DNA of 64,000 bases from Deltaproteobacteria bacterium. Lineage in GTDB: Bacteria; Myxococcota_A; Polyangia; Polyangiales; JADJMO01. The position numbers and the translations under genes were made by a program. The notes beneath the pieces were generated by a model. It was not told the origin of the DNA. It saw only the letters and a program-made list of their open reading frames with translations, and did no database searches. The DNA is taken from positions 51,765-115,764 of the forward strand of contig JALHOE010000002.1 in the NCBI GenBank assembly GCA_022843175.1, written 5' to 3'. Shown here one piece after another: positions 28,501-37,709 of the stretch. Position 1 is the first letter of the stretch; each line of letters begins with the position of its first letter.

Positions 28501-29200
28501 GAGCTGGACGGCGGCACTGCAGGCCGCGGGACACCTCTTCGGCATCGCGCTCGCGGGCAAAGCGCTGCACGGAGACAACCTCAAGCGGCTCGAGGGCGAG
28601 CTGCGCAAGAAGCTCGAGACGGTGTCGAACGCTGCAACGCGCCTCCCCGACGTGCTCTCGCGTCGAATGGGCGCGCTCGGCGTGCCCGAGGACGTCGATC
28701 GGATGCGAACCGCCGCGAGTGGTGAAGCGCTGATGGCCGCGCTCCAGGGGAAGAAGGGCAAGCATGCCGTGGAGGCGCTCGCGACCTTCAGCCCCGCCAC
28801 GAGCGCGCGTGCGTTGGGAGCGAGCATCCACTCCGCCGCCGACAATGCGCGGCTGCTCGAGGACGACCTGGTGTTCGGTCCGTTCACCCAGCTCGCAACG
28901 CGGCAGAACGAGATCGCCGGCGGACCCGAGTTGCTGGAGCGTGTCGCTCAGGCTCTGAGGCAGGACGAGATCAACGTCCCGTTGGCGCCGCGCGTTCGCG
29001 AGCTCGCACGCGAGGCGCTGCGTCTGGTCAATCCGCCGATCGTGCACGAGGTCATCGTGCGCCAACCCTTGCAAGCGCGCGGCGCGCAAGACATCCGCGA
29101 CGCGCTACGCGCTGCGGTCGAAGCGCTGGAGAAGGCGCTGGATGGGGCATCGGACGACGTCGAGATCAGCGGTACGATCACGCTCCAGAAGAAGAAGTAG
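25538..29200 (+). CDS. pglY: BREX-2 P-loop ATPase PglY
   Basis: A 1220-aa ATPase of the BrxC/PglY family. The Walker A motif GSFGSGKSHF lies near residue 74, after a conserved N-terminal lead-in (VKDLFTLPDTI) seen in BREX ATPases. A Walker B-like LFLDELILWL is near 265. A short Cys cluster, GCSNCPQRAC (about 511-520), could bind zinc. The remainder is long, helical and Arg/Glu-rich, as in the family. It overlaps pglX by 4 bp and is separated from pglZ by 2 bp, so it sits inside one transcription unit. In Streptomyces, PglY is an essential ATPase of the Pgl defence. Confidence 0.92.
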   Translation: MTSPNTPRVKDLFTLPDTIHRIEFVEQLGRAVERPKTTADTYVVTPALLGAFDRSLGLVASALRDGRSRAAFLHGSFGSGKSHFMALVSLLLDGNEEAWRVPELHALREKHGFVGSRKLLQLRFHMVGNSGNLEHAVFGRYLDAVRARHPGADLPGVFADEKLFADARRMLDELGDDAFFAPMNEGAKKADEWGSFGAGETWDRAAFDAASSSTDAEERARLFNALARTRFRAYAEESRQFIDLDAGLAVIGRHVKGLGYDGVVLFLDELILWLASRASDVAWFHNEVQKLVKLVESQDSRRDVPFVSFIARQRDLADMVGRDYAGLENALVRDSLKWSEGRYETITLEDRNLPAIAEKRVLRARDDSARKTLDDAFRAMRAKLGDAAWTVLLGELDEKEFRRLYPFSPALVDALVALSNALQRERTAIRLLTELLVEHTEDLSVGDVVGVGDLFDVIAGGDDTTDGVMRTRFESAKQLYAYHFLPVIQATHKTNTPEACQRLRPEHPARLGCSNCPQRACRTDNRLIKTLLIAALVPERSIFKDLTASRLVQLNHGSLRAPIPGTEVNIAATKLRTWASAIAQLHVGTQPDPTISLAINTFDPGPILEQARHIDSPGARQRVLRDLLFNAMGLEKVADWEIDHVEEWRGTRRLGHLVFGNVRRMGPEQLRCGEGHDWRLIVDYPFDDEEYGPRDDETVLSNFVDAHADGTWTLVWLPSFFSKEIKKMLGDIVVLEHILADAATTRQYVSHLSTELRESAQIDLRNLLTQKQSRMRQVIDQAYGLARVKDGDIDTSRTVEKHLRVLKPGAEVRVNLAATLADAIPHYVEALLDERYPRHPRFPANKRLTSNRVEELVSLFGDLVDAEDHKLAADRDRQEVMRGFLGELGLVRTTEGTVHLREDATLQDLEKKRQQKAADRPQVDEVRRWIDESGKMGLQIDAVDLVVRCYARWSARTLVSGDQPFEPRPGRELPGHVVLERPDLPSPASWTAALQAAGHLFGIALAGKALHGDNLKRLEGELRKKLETVSNAATRLPDVLSRRMGALGVPEDVDRMRTAASGEALMAALQGKKGKHAVEALATFSPATSARALGASIHSAADNARLLEDDLVFGPFTQLATRQNEIAGGPELLERVAQALRQDEINVPLAPRVRELAREALRLVNPPIVHEVIVRQPLQARGAQDIRDALRAAVEALEKALDGASDDVEISGTITLQKKK

Positions 29201-29202
29201 CG

Positions 29203-31971
29203 ATGTCGGACGACGTCCCGCAGCTCGATCGCCGCGACCTCGAAGAGGAGCTCCGGCCGTGGTTCCAAGCGCGCCGCGCGCACCACATGTTCGCGGTGTT
29301 CGGCTCCGGCGCCGAGCAGACCGTCGGGCTCGATGGAGCCGGCGACGTTCAAGTCATTCCCGTGCGCAGCGAGCTCGAGCTCCGCGCTCGATTGCCACCG
29401 ATCGGTCTCGATGATCCGCATCTCGTCTTCCTCGTGCCGTGGACGCACGACGTCCCACTCGATCTACGCGGTCGCTTCGCCCGCGACGGCCGCGTGCTCC
29501 GCATCGGTCGCGAGGCGCGACTGCGCCGCATGTTCGGCGTCGTCGAAGTCGATCCCGACGCGGTGCGCAGTCCGCTCGCGGAATGGCTGCTACGCCCCGG
29601 TCAGTCGCATGAGTTCGCGACCGGTGAGAGTCGACTCACCGCCGATGCGATGTGGACCGCGTGGCTGCGCGCCGAATGCGGCATCGACGTCGACGGAGGC
29701 CTCGCGCTCGATGCGCTGATGGGGTGGGCGGCGCTCGACGGCCGTGGGCCCTCACTTCGCGAACGCTTGCCCCCGCCGCTCCGCGAAGCGCTCCTCGCGT
29801 TCCTCGGTCAACGACTCGGCCCGACGGGTCCGGTGGTGTGGACGGCGTGGGAGGAGCAGCGCGGTCGCGCGATCATCGAATACGCGCTGCTCTTCGAGGC
29901 GCTCACCGACACCGAGCACGCGGGCATCCGTATGTGGACGAAGCAACGCGTCCGCGCAGATCTGCGCGTCACTCGTGACGCCGACATCCCGCAGATCGTC
30001 GCGGTGCTCGGGCAAACAGCGGCCGCGGCGCTGCGATTCGTCGAGCGCCGTTCACCGCCGACTGCGCGTTCCGTCCTTCGCGGGGCCGACGAGCGCGTGG
30101 ACGACGAAGAGGTGCGCGGCGCGCTCGCGGGTAGCACGCGCCTTCCGTCGTCGTGGACGATCCGCCTCGCCGCTCTCGGCGACGTGCTCGCGCGCGCCGC
30201 GCTCGATCCGGTCGTCGACGCGCTGACGACTGCGCGCGCTGCGCTCCAACGGGTCGAGGGACATACCCTCGGCGGTGATCCCGAGCACGAGCCGATCGTG
30301 CGTCGCGCATGGATGGCCATTCGGCTCCTCGCTTGGCTCGTCGCGCGCCCCGATCGCGCGCTCGATCCCGGCCAGGCGCCGCACGGTCCGGTCGAGACGC
30401 TCGGCCGCTGGTACGCCGAGGAGGGTGGCTACGTTGACTGGGCGCGGCGCTGGGCGCGTGGCGCTGCCGACAGCCGCTTCGATCGTGGCGTGCAGGCCGT
30501 CGTGCACGCAGCGGACGTCGCGCGCACCGAGCTCGACCGTCGATTCGCGGCGGCGCTCGTCGAGTGGAACAACGCCGCGCAACCCTCCGATCGAGTCGTT
30601 CCGATCCACCACGCGATCGAGCGCGTCGCCGCGCGGTACCTCGACGATCATCCGGACCGACGCCTCCTCGTGTTGCTGCTCGACGGCATGGCATGGGCAC
30701 AGACCGTGGAGATTCTCCAGTCCCTCTCGCACCGTGCTGTTCCGTGGGGTCCGTTGAAGTGGCACGCAACGAAGAAGGGGCGCATAGGCGACGGCGCGTA
30801 TCCGGTCGTGCTCGCGAGCCTCCCGTCGATCACCGAAGTGAGCCGCGCAGCGTTCTTCGGGAGCAAGGCGATCGCTCCCGGCAAGTCAGAGGATCCGCAG
30901 AAGGATCGCGATCGATGGCGCGACAATCGTCACGCCGTGAAGTTCTGCGCCGCGAACGACGCGCCCATCTTGCTGTTGCGCAGCGAGAGTCACACGCGCG
31001 CGGGCGCGGCATCGCAGGAGGCGCTCTCACTGGTCGGCGATACGACGCGGCGTCTCGTCGCGATCGTCGTCAACGCGATCGACGACGCGCTGAAGGGTAA
31101 TCCCGCGACGCGGCACGAGTGGACACCCGAAACCATCGCGTCGCTGCCCGATCTCCTCGACAAGGCGCGACTCTCGGGACGCGCCGTGCTGCTCGCGAGC
31201 GATCACGGGCACGTGCCTGCGGACCGTCTCGAGCCGCGAGGTCCCGCGGGCGACGGCGGCGCGCGGTGGCGTGTTCTCCGGACCGCGAACGAGACGCTCG
31301 GTGAGTTCGAAGCCGCGTTTCCTGCCGGGCGGGCGTGGGCGCCTCGGGGCGCGCACGGCATCGCAGCGATGGCGGATGACGGCGCCAGGTGGGGAAGCTC
31401 GACGCACGCAGGAGAGCACGGTGGCGCGACGCTCGCGGAGGTCGTCGCGCCGTGCGTGCTCGTCGCGAGTGAAGATCTCCTGCGCGCCTCCGACGACGTC
31501 GCGTCCGAGATCCGACCGCCGCACGTTCCGATGTGGTGGCATCTCGACGTGCAGGTCCGCGTGGACGCTCCGCGCGAGCCCGTCGCGAAGCCGAAGAAGG
31601 CAGCCGACGAACGGCAGCTCGGTCTCCCGATTGCCGCGCCGGTCGAGACGATGCCGACACAGGTTGCCGCGCCACGCGCACCATCGGCGTTCGCCCAATC
31701 GAACGTCCTGAACGACGTCGTCACGGACGCAGCGTTTCGCAAAGAGCTCGTTCGCGCCGTCGAGTTCCTCCTTGCGCAGAACGGCGTGGCCACCGATGCC
31801 GCGTTCGCCGCCGAGATGAACGTCGTCGCGCGCCGCGTCGGCGGTCTCGTGGCGAAGCTCCAGGAGGCGCTCAACCTCGATGGATACGACGTCCTGCGTT
31901 ACGACGCCGACTCACGGCACGTTCACCTGGACGCCGGTAAGCTACGGCTTCTCTTCGAGGTGCCAACGTGA
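29203..31971 (+). CDS. pglZ: BREX-2 alkaline-phosphatase-fold protein PglZ
   Basis: A 922-aa PglZ protein, the component shared by all BREX types. The phosphatase-fold core is visible at LLVLLLDGMAWAQTV (about residue 488, catalytic-metal Asp in LLDG) and LLASDHGHVP (about 663, metal-binding DHG). The N-terminal 450 residues are helical and variable. A C-terminal winged-helix-like module (about 830-922) ends the protein after a Pro/Ala linker. PglZ in Streptomyces balances PglX activity. It lies 2 bp after pglY, and brxD begins inside its stop (GTGA overlap). Confidence 0.92.
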   Translation: MSDDVPQLDRRDLEEELRPWFQARRAHHMFAVFGSGAEQTVGLDGAGDVQVIPVRSELELRARLPPIGLDDPHLVFLVPWTHDVPLDLRGRFARDGRVLRIGREARLRRMFGVVEVDPDAVRSPLAEWLLRPGQSHEFATGESRLTADAMWTAWLRAECGIDVDGGLALDALMGWAALDGRGPSLRERLPPPLREALLAFLGQRLGPTGPVVWTAWEEQRGRAIIEYALLFEALTDTEHAGIRMWTKQRVRADLRVTRDADIPQIVAVLGQTAAAALRFVERRSPPTARSVLRGADERVDDEEVRGALAGSTRLPSSWTIRLAALGDVLARAALDPVVDALTTARAALQRVEGHTLGGDPEHEPIVRRAWMAIRLLAWLVARPDRALDPGQAPHGPVETLGRWYAEEGGYVDWARRWARGAADSRFDRGVQAVVHAADVARTELDRRFAAALVEWNNAAQPSDRVVPIHHAIERVAARYLDDHPDRRLLVLLLDGMAWAQTVEILQSLSHRAVPWGPLKWHATKKGRIGDGAYPVVLASLPSITEVSRAAFFGSKAIAPGKSEDPQKDRDRWRDNRHAVKFCAANDAPILLLRSESHTRAGAASQEALSLVGDTTRRLVAIVVNAIDDALKGNPATRHEWTPETIASLPDLLDKARLSGRAVLLASDHGHVPADRLEPRGPAGDGGARWRVLRTANETLGEFEAAFPAGRAWAPRGAHGIAAMADDGARWGSSTHAGEHGGATLAEVVAPCVLVASEDLLRASDDVASEIRPPHVPMWWHLDVQVRVDAPREPVAKPKKAADERQLGLPIAAPVETMPTQVAAPRAPSAFAQSNVLNDVVTDAAFRKELVRAVEFLLAQNGVATDAAFAAEMNVVARRVGGLVAKLQEALNLDGYDVLRYDADSRHVHLDAGKLRLLFEVPT

Positions 31972-33314
31972 CCGCGCCCACCGTCCTCAAACGCCGAGAG
32001 ATCATCGACGCGCTCCGCGTCGGCGCCGTCCCGCGACGCGGACTGGAGTACTTCGTCGTCGGGCTCGAGCGATTCGAGAAGGCGATCGACGAGGAGCTCG
32101 AGACCGTCGGTGCGGGCCAGGGCAGGTTCAAGGCGGTCCGCGGCGAGTACGGCACCGGTAAGACATTCTTCGCGCGATGGCTGGAGCACCGCGCTCTCGA
32201 GCGCGGGTTCGCGACCACGCTCGTCCAGATCTCCGAGAGCGACACGCCGCTCTATCGAATGGAGACCGTGTACCGGCGGGCGGTCGAAGCGCTGCAGACG
32301 AAAGAGTGGGCCGATGGCGCCTTCCGCTCGCTGATCGATCGATGGTTCTTCCAGCTCGAGGACGAGGTCCTCGCACAGGGCGGCGTCGCCGCGAACGACG
32401 ACGACGCGATCGCGAAGGCAGTCGGCGAACTGCTCGAACAACGGCTGCGCGCAGTGAGCGCGACCCAGCCACAGTTCGCGGCAGCGCTTCGCGCGTGTCA
32501 CGTTGCGCGTGTCCGCAACAACCAACCGATCTCCGAAGGACTGATCGCGTGGATGATGGGCCAGCCCAACGTCGGCGCCGCGGTCACGCGCGCCGCGAAC
32601 ATCAAGGGCGAGCTCGACCACGATGCGAGCGCGGGGTTCCTCCGCGGCCTGCTTGAGGTATTGAAGCAGACGGGTCGGAAGGGGTTGGTCCTCGTTCTCG
32701 ACGAGGTCGAGACGATCCAACGCGTGCGCGCCGACTCGCGTGAGAAGAGCCTGAACGCACTGCGACAGCTGATCGACGATCTCGCCGGAGAGCGCTACCC
32801 CGGTCTGTATGTGCTGATCACCGGCACGCCGCTGTTCTTCGACGGGCCGCAGGGCGTGAAGCGTCTTGCTCCTCTGGCGCAACGGCTCCAGACGGACTTC
32901 GGTCCCGACCCCAAGTTCGACAGCTCTCGGGCGCCCCAGATTCGGCTCATGCCCTTCGATCTCGACAAGCTTGTCGAAGTCGGTCGGCGCGTCCGCGATC
33001 TCTACCCGACGAGCGCAGGCGCGCGCGTGCGTGCAAAGGTCGACGACGCGGTGCTCCGGCGCTTGGCTCAGGGCGTCACAGGAGCGCTTGGTGGAAAGGC
33101 CGGCGTCGCTCCGCGCATCTACCTCCGCAAGTTGATCGGTCTCCTCGATCAGGTCGACGAGCATCCGGACTTTGATCCGGCCGTCCACTACCCGCTCACC
33201 GTCGGCGTCGAGGAGATGAACGACGAAGAGCGCGCGGCCGCCGGCATCGCGAGGACCGTCGACGAGATCAAGCTCGACATCGCGAGCAAGGATGGAAGGT
33301 CCGGGCTCGAATGA
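31968..33314 (+). CDS. brxD: BREX ATP-binding protein BrxD
   Basis: A 448-aa AAA-type ATPase. Walker A GEYGTGKTFF lies at residues 60-69 and the Walker B segment VLVLDEVETI near 241-250. An NTPase sensor region follows at VLITGTPLFF. BrxD-type ATPases occur directly before brxHI in BREX types 2 and 6. The GTG start at 31968 overlaps the pglZ stop, and its own stop overlaps the brxHI ATG, confirming the operon. It is probably cytoplasmic and works with the helicase on DNA. Confidence 0.88.
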   Translation: MTAPTVLKRREIIDALRVGAVPRRGLEYFVVGLERFEKAIDEELETVGAGQGRFKAVRGEYGTGKTFFARWLEHRALERGFATTLVQISESDTPLYRMETVYRRAVEALQTKEWADGAFRSLIDRWFFQLEDEVLAQGGVAANDDDAIAKAVGELLEQRLRAVSATQPQFAAALRACHVARVRNNQPISEGLIAWMMGQPNVGAAVTRAANIKGELDHDASAGFLRGLLEVLKQTGRKGLVLVLDEVETIQRVRADSREKSLNALRQLIDDLAGERYPGLYVLITGTPLFFDGPQGVKRLAPLAQRLQTDFGPDPKFDSSRAPQIRLMPFDLDKLVEVGRRVRDLYPTSAGARVRAKVDDAVLRRLAQGVTGALGGKAGVAPRIYLRKLIGLLDQVDEHPDFDPAVHYPLTVGVEEMNDEERAAAGIARTVDEIKLDIASKDGRSGLE

Positions 33315-35461
33315 GTGGATTCGATCGGCTCGGGAGCGCGCTCCAGTACCAGATCGCAAACACGCTCGGCTGGTCGAACCTCAGACCCGTTCAGACGCAG
33401 ACGATCGACGCGGTACTCGACGGGAAGAACTGCGTCGTCCTCGCCCCGACGGCGGGCGGGAAGACAGAGGCCGCGTTCTTCCCGCTGCTCTCCGCCATGG
33501 ACGCATCGGACTGGCGTCCCGTGTCGGTGATCTACCTGTCGCCGATCCGCGCGCTGCTCAACAACCAGGTGGATCGCATTGCGCGTCTCGGCGGGATGGT
33601 CGGGCGCCGAGCGTTCAAGTGGCACGGGGATGTCGGCCAGTCGGAGCGACGCCGCTTCTTGCGCGAGCCGACCGACATCCTGCTCACGACGCCCGAGTCG
33701 CTCGAAGCGATGTTGATGAGCAAACGCGTTCCGTCACGCGATCTGTTCGGCGGACTCCAGGCCGTCGTCATCGATGAAGTGCACGCGTTTGCTGCTGATG
33801 ATCGCGGCGCGCATCTGTCCGCGATCCTCGAGCGGCTCGTCCGGTTCTGCGGCCGGGACGTGCAGCGGATCGGTCTCTCAGCGACCGTGGGCAACCCTGA
33901 CGAGATTCTGCGTTGGGTCCAGGGCAGCTCGCATCGGAACGGTTTCGTCGTCGACCCCGGCGGCGCGAAGAAGAGAGCTGACCTATCGATCGACTACGTT
34001 GGCGGGCTCGAGAACGCCGCGCAGGTGATCCGCGCGCTGCACCCTGGTCGTAAACGCCTCGTGTTCGTCGATTCCCGCAGGAAGGCGGAGGAGCTCGGCA
34101 AGCTCCTCGCCCGCATCGACGTCGTCACGTTCGTGACGCACGGCTCGCTCTCCGCGTCACAACGCGCCGACGCCGAGCGTGCGTTCCAGGAAGGAAGCGA
34201 CTGCGTCATCGTCGCGACCAGCGCACTCGAGCTCGGCATCGACGTCGGCGATCTCGATCACGTGCTCCAGATCGACAGCCCTCCGACCGTCGCGAGCTTC
34301 CTCCAGCGCATGGGCCGCACCGGTAGGCGCGACGGAGCGTCGCCGAACTGCACCTTCCTATGCACCAGCGAGAACGCGGTCCTGCAGGCGGCCGCGATCG
34401 TCGATCTGTACCGTCGGTCGTGGGTAGAACCCGTCGAGCCGTCGCGCCGCGCGGCCCACATCCTCGCGCACCAAATCCTCGCGCTCGCGATCGACCGCGG
34501 AGGCATCGTTCGCGGCGACATCTGGGGCTGGCTCGAGGGCGCGACGGCGTTCGCGGACCTCACGCGCGAGGACCGCGAATCGATCGTCGACCACATGCTG
34601 AACCGCAGCATCCTCGCCGATCACGACGGGAAGCTGTGGCTCGGCGAGGAGGGCGAACGACTGTACGGGCGCGCGAACTTCGAGGCACTGTATGCCGTGT
34701 TCGACGTGCCGCGCCTGATCAAGGTGACCGCGGATGCGCGCGAGGTCGGGACCGTCGATGCGGACTTCCTTCGGGTGCTGACCGGTGGCGAGCCGCCCGC
34801 CGCATTCACGCTCGCGGGCCAGCCCTGGGAGGTCGTGCACGTCGACTGGCCGCGCGGCGTGTGCGTCGTGCGGCCAGCGAAGGACGCGCGCGCGGCGCGG
34901 TGGAGCGGTGGGCCACGGTTCCTCTCGTACGCGTTGTGTCAGGCGATGCGTCGCGTACTCGTCGGCGACGACGTCGACCCGGCGTGGTCGAAGAGGGCGC
35001 AGTCGACGATGACGACGCTGCGCGAAGAGCACCGCTTCGTTCGCAACGAGGAGACGCCGTTCGTCGAGAGCGTCCGCGAGATCACGTGGTGGAACTTCGC
35101 CGGCGGCGCCGCGAACGCGCTGCTCGCGAAGATGTTCGAGCGCGAGCTCGGTCGGAAGGTGGTCACACGCAATACGAGCATCACCTGCCGGGAGAACGCG
35201 GCGCGAAGCTCGGCGGCGATCCGGGAGTTGATGGTGTCGTGGATGCGGGCCGAGCGGCCGTCGCGCGAGGACGTGTTCGAGTTCGCTGCGGGCGACGAGA
35301 CGCGGGTGTCGAAGTTCGAGCCGTGCCTGCCGACGCCGTTGCTGCGGGAGCTGCAGGCGGCGCGGACGGTTGATCACCCCAACGCGCGGCGCGCGCTCGC
35401 GACGACCGCTGTTCTTCCGGTGGCGCCGCACTCTCCTGTCATCGGCCGCACGAAACCGTGA
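33311..35461 (+). CDS. brxHI: BREX Lhr-like helicase BrxHI
   Basis: A 716-aa superfamily 2 DEAD/DEAH helicase of the Lhr type. Motifs: LAPTAGGKTEAA (Walker A, about residues 44-55), DEVH (about 156), LSATVGNP (III), ALELGIDVG and QRMGRTGRR (VI, about 334-342). A helical Lhr-type C-terminal region follows. BrxHI closes the standard BREX-2 operon. The last 88 bp overlap, tail to tail, with the methyltransferase gene on the other strand, so one or both C-termini have been extended by coming together. Confidence 0.9.
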   Translation: MSGFDRLGSALQYQIANTLGWSNLRPVQTQTIDAVLDGKNCVVLAPTAGGKTEAAFFPLLSAMDASDWRPVSVIYLSPIRALLNNQVDRIARLGGMVGRRAFKWHGDVGQSERRRFLREPTDILLTTPESLEAMLMSKRVPSRDLFGGLQAVVIDEVHAFAADDRGAHLSAILERLVRFCGRDVQRIGLSATVGNPDEILRWVQGSSHRNGFVVDPGGAKKRADLSIDYVGGLENAAQVIRALHPGRKRLVFVDSRRKAEELGKLLARIDVVTFVTHGSLSASQRADAERAFQEGSDCVIVATSALELGIDVGDLDHVLQIDSPPTVASFLQRMGRTGRRDGASPNCTFLCTSENAVLQAAAIVDLYRRSWVEPVEPSRRAAHILAHQILALAIDRGGIVRGDIWGWLEGATAFADLTREDRESIVDHMLNRSILADHDGKLWLGEEGERLYGRANFEALYAVFDVPRLIKVTADAREVGTVDADFLRVLTGGEPPAAFTLAGQPWEVVHVDWPRGVCVVRPAKDARAARWSGGPRFLSYALCQAMRRVLVGDDVDPAWSKRAQSTMTTLREEHRFVRNEETPFVESVREITWWNFAGGAANALLAKMFERELGRKVVTRNTSITCRENAARSSAAIRELMVSWMRAERPSREDVFEFAAGDETRVSKFEPCLPTPLLRELQAARTVDHPNARRALATTAVLPVAPHSPVIGRTKP

Positions 35462-36954
35462 GAGGCGGCAGGCGTCGCAGACGCCGAGCCGGCGATCCAA
35501 GCGTCGGCGAGCGCCTCCGCTTCTCGCTCTTTCCCCGCAAGTAACAGTGCTGTTGCTCTGCGGAAGACGGACATCGCGTCTCGTCGCGGCTGCACGACGG
35601 GCACCTGTATGCCTCCGAGCTCGCTCGGTTCGAACTTCAACAGACCATCGGCATACACGCGCGCGTGACGAGCGAGTTCACGACGAACCGCTGACGACAG
35701 GAGAAGGATCCCCAAGGTCGCGCGTTCGCTGTTACCGGCGGCATTTCGGAACGACACCACGTAGAGCGTATTCGTCGCACTCAGTCCCGGCATTTCCCGG
35801 AGCACAAGGAACGGCAGGCGTTTCGACATCCCAGAAAGGAAGGCGTCCACGCGGCCTGGCAGTGGTGTTCGATGCCACGGTTCCCGCGACCGAATCTTGA
35901 AGCCCGACGTGTTGCACGCTCCGCCCTTCTTCCCCTGCGTGAGGTACTTCTTTACGGCTCGATGCCTGAGCGCCGATCCGACAGGGCGAAAGAGCCAGAC
36001 GCGGGCGCCGTCTTGCCGGAGCGCATCCCATGCCTTCCGGCTCACCACTGCGGTCGTTAGGTGCCTGCTGCGCGAGAGGACGGGCTTCACAGCGCTCCGC
36101 GGGAGATTCAGCGCCTCGCGCTCCGTGTCGGTCAGCAGGAAATAGTTTGCATCGCCAGTGACCGCCCCGATTCTGATGTCGATAAGGTCATCCAGCCGCG
36201 TCGTCGCCGTTCTGGTCGCAGGCAAGCCGCGCAAGAGGACGGCACCGGACGGAACCTTGCCGTCGGCGAGGCTGCGGAGGGCGTGCGTCGCACCTTCATG
36301 ATCAGAAACCTCGATTCGCCGCACGACTGCGGGCGAGTGACCTCGTCCTCGCGCCACGAGGACCACGGACCCGTCCTGCACGGTGGGGAATAGGGGCGCC
36401 GTCGAACGGATAACCGTGACATCGCGGAACGAGCTGAAGATGGACTCGCGCACCAGTCGGGCATACCGCGCAAAGTCCCACGCGGCAGGCAGGACGGCCA
36501 CGAGCACACCATCCGTTCGTAGACACTCGACCGCACGAAGGACGAAGGCGCACCAGTAGTTGGCCTTGAACGGGAGACTCTTCCCGCTCGTCAAGCGAGC
36601 TTCGAGCGCGTTCTTGAGTATCCGGCCACGAAGCCTGCTAAGCGCTACGTACGGTGGGTTCATCACGACGCGGTCGACAGCGCCCACCCGCCGCGTCGCC
36701 CAGTCGATGAAGTCCGTACCTCGCTCGACCAGCGCCAACGAATCATGAGCGCCGGCCCGCGGGGCAATGTCTACGGCCAGAATGCGCTCCTTGGCCACCC
36801 CGAGGTGCGCGATGGCCGCAACGAATGCGCCGTCGCCGACGCATGGGTCAAGCCAACGGCACCCATCGTGGTCGCCCGCTGCGGCAACCATCGCCTGGGC
36901 GAGGGGCGCGGGCGTGAAGACGACTGAAGAGCGCGGAACGAACCGGTGGCTCAT
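35374..36954 (-). CDS. N6-adenine DNA methyltransferase (Eco57I/TaqI-like)
   Basis: A 526-aa methyltransferase, last gene of a four-gene minus-strand operon. The SAM motif DPCVGDGAF lies at residues 36-44, an acidic strand-2 residue in LAVDIAP near 59-65, and the catalytic NPPY at 99-102. The C-terminal half (about 230-480) looks like a target-recognition region. No PD-(D/E)xK nuclease motif was recognised, so it may be a modification enzyme or a type IIG-like remnant. It overlaps the upstream gene by 4 bp (ATGA) and its 3' end overlaps brxHI. Within the operon it would provide self-marking or act as an effector. Confidence 0.85.
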   Translation of the reverse strand: MSHRFVPRSSVVFTPAPLAQAMVAAAGDHDGCRWLDPCVGDGAFVAAIAHLGVAKERILAVDIAPRAGAHDSLALVERGTDFIDWATRRVGAVDRVVMNPPYVALSRLRGRILKNALEARLTSGKSLPFKANYWCAFVLRAVECLRTDGVLVAVLPAAWDFARYARLVRESIFSSFRDVTVIRSTAPLFPTVQDGSVVLVARGRGHSPAVVRRIEVSDHEGATHALRSLADGKVPSGAVLLRGLPATRTATTRLDDLIDIRIGAVTGDANYFLLTDTEREALNLPRSAVKPVLSRSRHLTTAVVSRKAWDALRQDGARVWLFRPVGSALRHRAVKKYLTQGKKGGACNTSGFKIRSREPWHRTPLPGRVDAFLSGMSKRLPFLVLREMPGLSATNTLYVVSFRNAAGNSERATLGILLLSSAVRRELARHARVYADGLLKFEPSELGGIQVPVVQPRRDAMSVFRRATALLLAGKEREAEALADAWIAGSASATPAASHGFVRPMTGECGATGRTAVVASARRALG

Positions 36955-37709
36955 CCGGCCTCGAGAAGCAGGTCAGGAAGCGGCCGACCTGTCTTGAGCC
37001 CCATCCAAGGGCTGCCCACAGATGTCGCCTTCAGGCGCTCCAACTGCCACGCAAAGAACCTCCGCAGGCGCGGCTCCTGGATCGCGCGCCATCGCCGCGC
37101 GTCGGTCGTGTCGGCCACCGCGTGAGCGCGCCACTTGTCCTGGAAAAGCTCGCCGATAGCGAACTCGAGCACCAGAAAGGGGCTCATTGGCAGCGCAGGC
37201 AGTCTCGGAACGTCGAGCGAATCGGGGAAGGGTGCGGTACCGAACCGCTTCACCTGCGCGTGAAAGTGGACGCCAGGCGATTGGTGGTCACCGACGTCGA
37301 CCGACCACTGTGCGATCGCCTCTCTGTCGATCCCCTTCGGAACGAAGCTGATTACGGTCGACGCCAGGCCATCGAGGAGGAAGTGCGATCGGCCCCGGTA
37401 CTTGTCTTCGTCCAACGGTCGAATCTGCCACACGAACGAAAACTCGCCGCGGATGTGATGCTGGCTCCCTTTCGCAGGCTTGCTATCGCCTTCACTCCAC
37501 TTGGTGCGCACCGGACGATCGGCCGGAATGCTCCACTTCGTGAGGGTGCCGGCAGCTGCCTGCGACTGAATCGTTTGTAGTGTGCCGCGGGCCTCATCGA
37601 TGGCCGAAATCGTCGTGGCGTCGAGGAACCGATGCGCAAAGCTCTTTATCAGCGCGCACTCCAAGAGCACGTCTTTGAATGAAAATACTAACCCCTGTTC
37701 GATCGCCAT
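36951..37709 (-). CDS. Unknown protein of kinase-receiver-methyltransferase operon
   Basis: A 252-aa protein not recognised. It starts MAIEQGLVFSFKD and has mixed alpha/beta content, a beta-rich centre (FSFVWQIRPLDED, RSHFLLDGLAS, GVHFHAQVKRF) and an Arg-rich helical C-terminus. No signal peptide, membrane helix or nucleotide loop. Its start shares one base with the stop of the receiver-domain gene and its stop overlaps the methyltransferase start by 4 bp, so it is made together with them. Position between a signalling pair and a methyltransferase makes a restriction or DNA-recognition role plausible, but that is inference. Confidence 0.7.
   Translation of the reverse strand: MAIEQGLVFSFKDVLLECALIKSFAHRFLDATTISAIDEARGTLQTIQSQAAAGTLTKWSIPADRPVRTKWSEGDSKPAKGSQHHIRGEFSFVWQIRPLDEDKYRGRSHFLLDGLASTVISFVPKGIDREAIAQWSVDVGDHQSPGVHFHAQVKRFGTAPFPDSLDVPRLPALPMSPFLVLEFAIGELFQDKWRAHAVADTTDARRWRAIQEPRLRRFFAWQLERLKATSVGSPWMGLKTGRPLPDLLLEAG

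Noticed and set aside
16948..35461. BREX type 1 assignment
   Set aside because: No BrxA, BrxB or BrxL; presence of PglW, BrxD and BrxHI points to type 2.
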